Assembly: GCA_031287855.1 (NCBI GenBank) | Contig: JAITSL010000030.1 | Span: 1 to 44,529, forward strand | DNA: 44,529 nt | Origin: Candidatus Endomicrobiellum roisinitermitis | GTDB lineage: Bacteria > Elusimicrobiota > Endomicrobiia > Endomicrobiales > Endomicrobiaceae | Direction of reading: 5' to 3' | Shown here: positions 41,489 through 44,529 of the stretch, one piece after another | Layout: every line of letters starts with the position of its first letter | Numbering within the stretch: the stretch's first letter is position 1 | Notes under the pieces: model-generated | What the model was told of the DNA's origin: nothing | Seen by the model: the letters and a program-made list of their open reading frames with translations, nothing else | Databases searched by the model: none | Translations under genes and position numbers: made by a program

Positions 41489-41962
41489 TTAAAAAAAAAT
41501 AGCTGCCATCATGATTATTATACACCAAAATAATATTATCATAACAGGCAGCTTGCCTGTTTTAATAAAATTTACAAGACCTAATTGGATACCTTGCATA
41601 TCTTCTGTAACGTTTATAAAACCAAGCTGTAATCCTTTAACAGATTGAGCTTTATTAAAAAAGCCCCACTGCCCTTCGGAAACTTCATTTTCGTTCCAGT
41701 TTACAAAACCTAACTGTAACCCATCAAACGAGTTTGTAATTGTAACAATTCCTGCTTGTCAGGCTGTTGAGTTGTCAGTTTTAGAATAAATCCAGTTGAA
41801 CACTACACCTTTAACGTTTGGAGTATATATACCAATACCTAGCTCGAGCCCTTTGAGTGTGTCGTCTTTAGGTATAGCAATTTCGTCCCATAAGGAAAGT
41901 TTAATTGGTGTTGACGCAAAAGAAAACCAAGCAAATCCTGCTAATAAAAGTAAAGCTAACAC
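41489..41962 (-). pseudogene. Exported surface-repeat protein interrupted by one TGA
   Basis: From the GTG at 41962 there is a signal peptide (LALLLLAGFAWFSFAS), then KLSLWDEIAIPKDDTLKGLE and the first repeat-like units. A TGA at 41759-41761 stops the frame after KTDNSTA, but the same frame continues without any other stop for 89 codons. It carries repeats GLQLGFVNW, GLQLGFIN and IQLGLVN and ends at TAA (41489-41491) after a hydrophobic segment. The GLQLGxVN repeats resemble LA_2272-type surface proteins. A single nonsense change in an otherwise intact frame suggests very recent loss. AAAGGAGG lies 17 bases before the GTG. Confidence 0.75.
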
Positions 41963-42176
41963 AAGTTTTTCGTTTACTACCTCCTTTTAGAGGTGCATTA
42001 ATTAGTGCTGAATATGCAAAGTTATCACTTAAAATGCTGCTTTTATGTCAAATAGGTTACATAATTTGTAAGAGGTTCACAAGGTTTATGCTTTGTCAAC
42101 AATATTCTTATAAGGTTTAATAAGTTTAAGATATTCACACATTTTAAAGGGTTTGAGCTTTTTTAGTTGATTATGT

Positions 42177-42410
42177 TCAAACGCTGATGACATATACGCT
42201 ATTTCTTTTTCTTTGTGATTTTATTTCAGCTATAATATCTTTTTGTGAGATGTTAGTTTGTGATGCAATCTTTTGCCCGTAAGCAAATAAATGTTGCCAC
42301 TTTCTTTTACGTTCAATGTACATTCTAGAAGCTTCACGTATTAGCTCAGAACGCGAACGCACTTCGATAGTTCAAGCCACTTAAAAGTCTAAAATTCACA
42401 AACTGTTTAC
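42177..42410 (-). pseudogene. CopG/VapB-type antitoxin fragment
   Basis: A 61-residue frame from the GTG at 42362 reads RSRSELIREASRMYIERKRK, the second half of a ribbon-helix-helix domain. It is followed by WQHLFAYGQKIASQ and DIIAEIKSQRKR, the usual toxin-binding tail. The missing first part is partly visible upstream in another frame as KWLELSKCVR, so a frameshift or deletion has hit the 5' end. No toxin gene follows. A 35-residue frame overlapping its end (MSSAFEHNQLKKLKPFKM..., about 42190-42083) could be the tail of a PIN-type toxin. Confidence 0.6.
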
Positions 42411-42499
42411 ATGCCTATCTAAAACTCAACCTTTTTTCTAACTATGCTTTTGGAGGAAGTACAATACAGTTTAGTTTTAAGTATAAATGTTTACTTTAA
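42377..42499 (+). pseudogene. Possible C-terminal fragment of an outer-membrane barrel protein
   Basis: A frame without start reads ...AYLKLNLFSNYAFGGSTI then QFSFKYKCLL and TAA (42497-42499). Alternating hydrophobic residues near the end look like a final beta-strand. Weak call. Confidence 0.25.
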
Positions 42500-42640
42500 A
42501 AATGAGGTTTTTGTTTCTGCTAGCCTCTTAATTTTTAGAGTAAAGATGGAGTTTTCATTTAATTATTACTTGGTTTCACAACTTTTTTACATTCTCGTAT
42601 TTGGAATTGGTATTTTTTAAATTATAATTATATTATATAT
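42500..42640 (+). other. Non-coding AT-rich stretch with candidate promoter
   Basis: No gene seen. TTGGAA (42601-42606), 16 bases, TATAAT (42623-42628) could have driven the decayed gene that follows. Confidence 0.3.
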
Positions 42641-43056
42641 GCAGAAGGGTTTGAGAGTATTTTAAATCAATAGTTGGACAATTTTTTCGAAAGAAGATAA
42701 AAAAAACTTGAAAACTTAGTGAGATATTTTGTAGAAACTATAAATAATAGGGTCATAACTATGGAGACTCAATTCTATGAGGAGTTTGCTCGGACTAATG
42801 TTCAAATGAATCTCAACGTCTTTTTATTTTCTTTAAGAGCAGATATTAGTTTAAAAGTGGTTAATCTAGAATATGCTTTTTATGGTGAAGAAAAAGGGAT
42901 ATTGCCAGGGCAAGATCCAGGCTGGATACACAGTTTTTTAGTGTCTATTTAAGTTACGTTGGTGGTGACAAGTTTAGTAAAGAAGAAAAACGCATTGTTA
43001 GATATTTGCCTGTCTTGATGAAAACAAAAATAGTTTAAAACTTAAGTTATTCTATA
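42640..43056 (+). pseudogene. Decayed chimeric gene ending in a second copy of the outer-membrane barrel 3' end
   Basis: One frame runs AEGFESILNQ, stop, LDNFFERR, stop, then KKLENLVRYFVETINNRV...NVQMNLNV (a helical segment, no family recognised), and joins LFSLRADISLKVVNLEYAFY...HSFLVSI. The last part is the end of the PorV-like protein at 20.5 kb with 11 residues deleted in frame. An extra T after HSFLVSI causes the stop at 42952; the former tail KFSKEEKRIVRYLPVL follows in another frame. Confidence 0.7.
42823..43056 (+). repeat. Duplicated segment, copy B (partner 21555-21829)
   Basis: About 234 bases at roughly 90% identity by eye to the 3' end and downstream flank of the outer-membrane gene, in the same orientation, 21 kb apart. 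It ends shortly before the large repeat-protein gene. Confidence 0.85.
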
Positions 43057-43072
43057 AAATGGAACCTTGGAG

Positions 43073-44529
43073 ATGATAAATAAGTATACAGGAGTAAGAT
43101 TATTAGTAATATGTTGCCTGATTTTGAATATATCTAGTTACTCTACTATGGCTCAAAATATAGCCATAAATAATAATGTAGTTAATCATAACGTTATTGG
43201 AAACGGAACCCCCCCAAACGGTGCTCCTCCTTCAGTAGTAGCCGCTTCTAATAATGCGGTAACTCTTAGCGGTGGAACAGGAGTTAATGGATTTGTTGTA
43301 GGAGGTATAAAGCGAGGGGGAATTGTAGAAGATGTTGTATCTAATACAGTTAGCATAGACATAAATAATGGAGGCCTCCCAGGTGCGGGAGTTATTACAG
43401 TGTCGGCATACGGAGGACGTGCTGAAGATGCTTTACAAGACAGCAATGCAATAAATAACAGGTTAAGTATACTAAATGGAATTATTAATGTGTCGGGTGT
43501 GGGTGGTATTGCAGCAAGAGGAAGAGCAGGAGAGAACGTATTGGAGATGACAGGAGGGAGTGTTGATGATTATGTGTGCGGAGGGCTAAGTACTAGAGAC
43601 GCGCTAAACAACAGGTTAACAATATCAGGAGGGAATATTGGCGTGGGAATAGTAGTAGCGGACGGAGTGTATGGTGGGCGTTCTTCTCAAGAGAGAGCGG
43701 AAGGGAACGTAATGGAGATGACAGGAGGGGTTGTTGTTGGTAATGCGTACGGAGGGTGGGGTCAGTTAGACGCGCTAAACAACAAGCTAACAATATCAGG
43801 AGGGAATATTAACGGTGCAATTGGAGCGTATGGTGGACATTCTGTGGCAGGGAGAGCAGAAGGGAACGTAATGGAGATGACAGGAGGGACAATTACCAAT
43901 AATGCGTGTGGGGGATATGGTAATGGTAACGGTGATGCGATAAATAACAAGTTGAAGATTTCGAGTGGAAATATTGGAGGAGGAGCGCATGGAGGGTATT
44001 CTCAGGCAGGGAGAGCGGAAAGGAACGAGTTGGAAATGGCAGGAGGGACGATAGGCAGAAATGCATGTGGAGGGATTAGTATTGTAGGAGGTGCAATAAA
44101 TAACAGGATAACGATAACAAATGGAAATATTGAAGGGCTATGTGTAGGTGGTGTAGGTGCGGTAATAGCGACTGATAATCAAGTTAAGATACTAGCTGGA
44201 AATTTTCGTAATGAGGTTAATAGTGGGAGATGTATAAATGGAGAAGCAAAGGCAAATATATTGGAGATTGCAGGTGGAGTATTTGCAAAAGACGTCATAT
44301 CAGGATACTCTCGAACATCTAATGCGAATGAGAACAAAGTAATAATTAGTGGGGGAGAGTTTTTTGCAGATGTTTATGGAGGCAAGTCTAAAGATGGAGG
44401 GGCAGTAGGGAACACGGTAGAAATTAGCGGGGATCCAAAATTTTCAACAAATACATTTATATATGGAGGATTCACTTCTACTGCTTCAGTAGCAGATGTT
44501 TTTACGAATAATACTTTAAATATAAAGAC
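43073..44529 (+). CDS. Large exported glycine-rich repeat protein (adhesin/autotransporter-like), 3' end outside window
   Basis: At least 485 residues, open to the window edge. Signal peptide about 1-28 (RLLVICCLILNISS..., cleavage after TMA). Then comes a short Pro-rich part (GNGTPPNGAPPSV) and from about residue 140 a series of units of 53-57 residues. Each unit has two halves: NNKLTISGGNI...AYGG and RAEGNVMEMTGG...ACGG. This pattern suits a beta-helix passenger domain. Base composition (many GGA/GGG/GCG codons) is clearly richer in G+C than the rest of the window. A C7 run lies at codons 46-48. GGAG abuts the ATG, an unusually short spacing. Homologous family not identified. Confidence 0.8.
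   Translation, partial: MINKYTGVRLLVICCLILNISSYSTMAQNIAINNNVVNHNVIGNGTPPNGAPPSVVAASNNAVTLSGGTGVNGFVVGGIKRGGIVEDVVSNTVSIDINNGGLPGAGVITVSAYGGRAEDALQDSNAINNRLSILNGIINVSGVGGIAARGRAGENVLEMTGGSVDDYVCGGLSTRDALNNRLTISGGNIGVGIVVADGVYGGRSSQERAEGNVMEMTGGVVVGNAYGGWGQLDALNNKLTISGGNINGAIGAYGGHSVAGRAEGNVMEMTGGTITNNACGGYGNGNGDAINNKLKISSGNIGGGAHGGYSQAGRAERNELEMAGGTIGRNACGGISIVGGAINNRITITNGNIEGLCVGGVGAVIATDNQVKILAGNFRNEVNSGRCINGEAKANILEIAGGVFAKDVISGYSRTSNANENKVIISGGEFFADVYGGKSKDGGAVGNTVEISGDPKFSTNTFIYGGFTSTASVADVFTNNTLNIK
43209..43215 (+). repeat. C7 homopolymer near the start of the repeat-protein gene
   Basis: Seven consecutive C in a genome where such runs should be very rare, placed about 137 bases after the ATG. 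In the present state the frame is open. A candidate slippage site. Confidence 0.6.

Noticed and set aside
41759-41761. TGA as a sense codon (alternative genetic code)
   Set aside because: hisS, rmuC and other intact genes end with TGA at the normal family length, so the standard bacterial code holds.
43186-43990. Several minus-strand ORFs rich in Pro, Leu and Ser
   Set aside because: They are shadows of the glycine-rich repeat gene on the plus strand.

Overview
This AT-rich window (by eye about 30% G+C) looks like the chromosome of a Gram-negative bacterium undergoing genome reduction. The low G+C, outer-membrane-type proteins, dense housekeeping operons and many eroded genes best fit an Endomicrobium-like member of the Elusimicrobiota (insect-gut or protist symbiont). 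This assignment is inferred from style and gene content; no 16S rRNA gene or diagnostic marker is present.

Left part (1-20 kb) is mostly core genes. A DUF502 protein and hisS face a promoter-bearing rpsT. Next comes a block of TPR/SH3 protein, nadD, yqeK, a LytR_C-domain protein and rsfS, which converges with thiL-tsaE-tsaB (thiamine diphosphate; t6A tRNA modification). comEC (without its hydrolase domain), nadK, recN and a XerC/D recombinase follow. Then come a dead peptide deformylase gene, tRNA-Arg(CCG), a PflX-like radical SAM protein, an active/inactive pair of M16 peptidases, a CCA-adding-type nucleotidyltransferase and tRNA-Gly(CCC). A small zinc-ribbon protein and rplM-rpsI complete the block. 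Neither tRNA gene encodes CCA, consistent with the nucleotidyltransferase gene.

Middle part (20-33 kb) mixes envelope and DNA-metabolism genes with wreckage. It holds a TPR lipoprotein and a PorV/UPF0164-like outer-membrane protein with a frameshifted tail. These are followed by RNase HI, RmuC, a PD-(D/E)XK Fe-S nuclease, a GDT1-family cation exporter and a cardiolipin-synthase-like enzyme. A histidine-kinase remnant and a Fic remnant lie between them. A TRAM-only relic of yacL then leads the isoprenoid/translation operon ispD-ispF-cysS, followed by rlmB.

Right part (33-44.5 kb) is accessory. It has two AAA/DUF4143 ATPases, an LTA-synthase-like sulfatase with lemA and an htpX-like protease, a macro domain carried on a predicted lipoprotein, and xth. 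It also has a surface-repeat protein broken by one in-frame TGA, an orphan antitoxin scar, and a decayed partial duplicate of the 20.5-kb outer-membrane gene. The window ends inside a large glycine-rich repetitive exported protein. That gene has a C7 tract near its start and a visibly different base composition.

Main points for follow-up: the repeat adhesin and its poly-C tract, the lipoprotein-anchored macro domain, the loss of this def copy, the TRAM-only protein, a dispersed intergenic motif, and the density of pseudogenes, including point-mutation pseudogenes that look recent.
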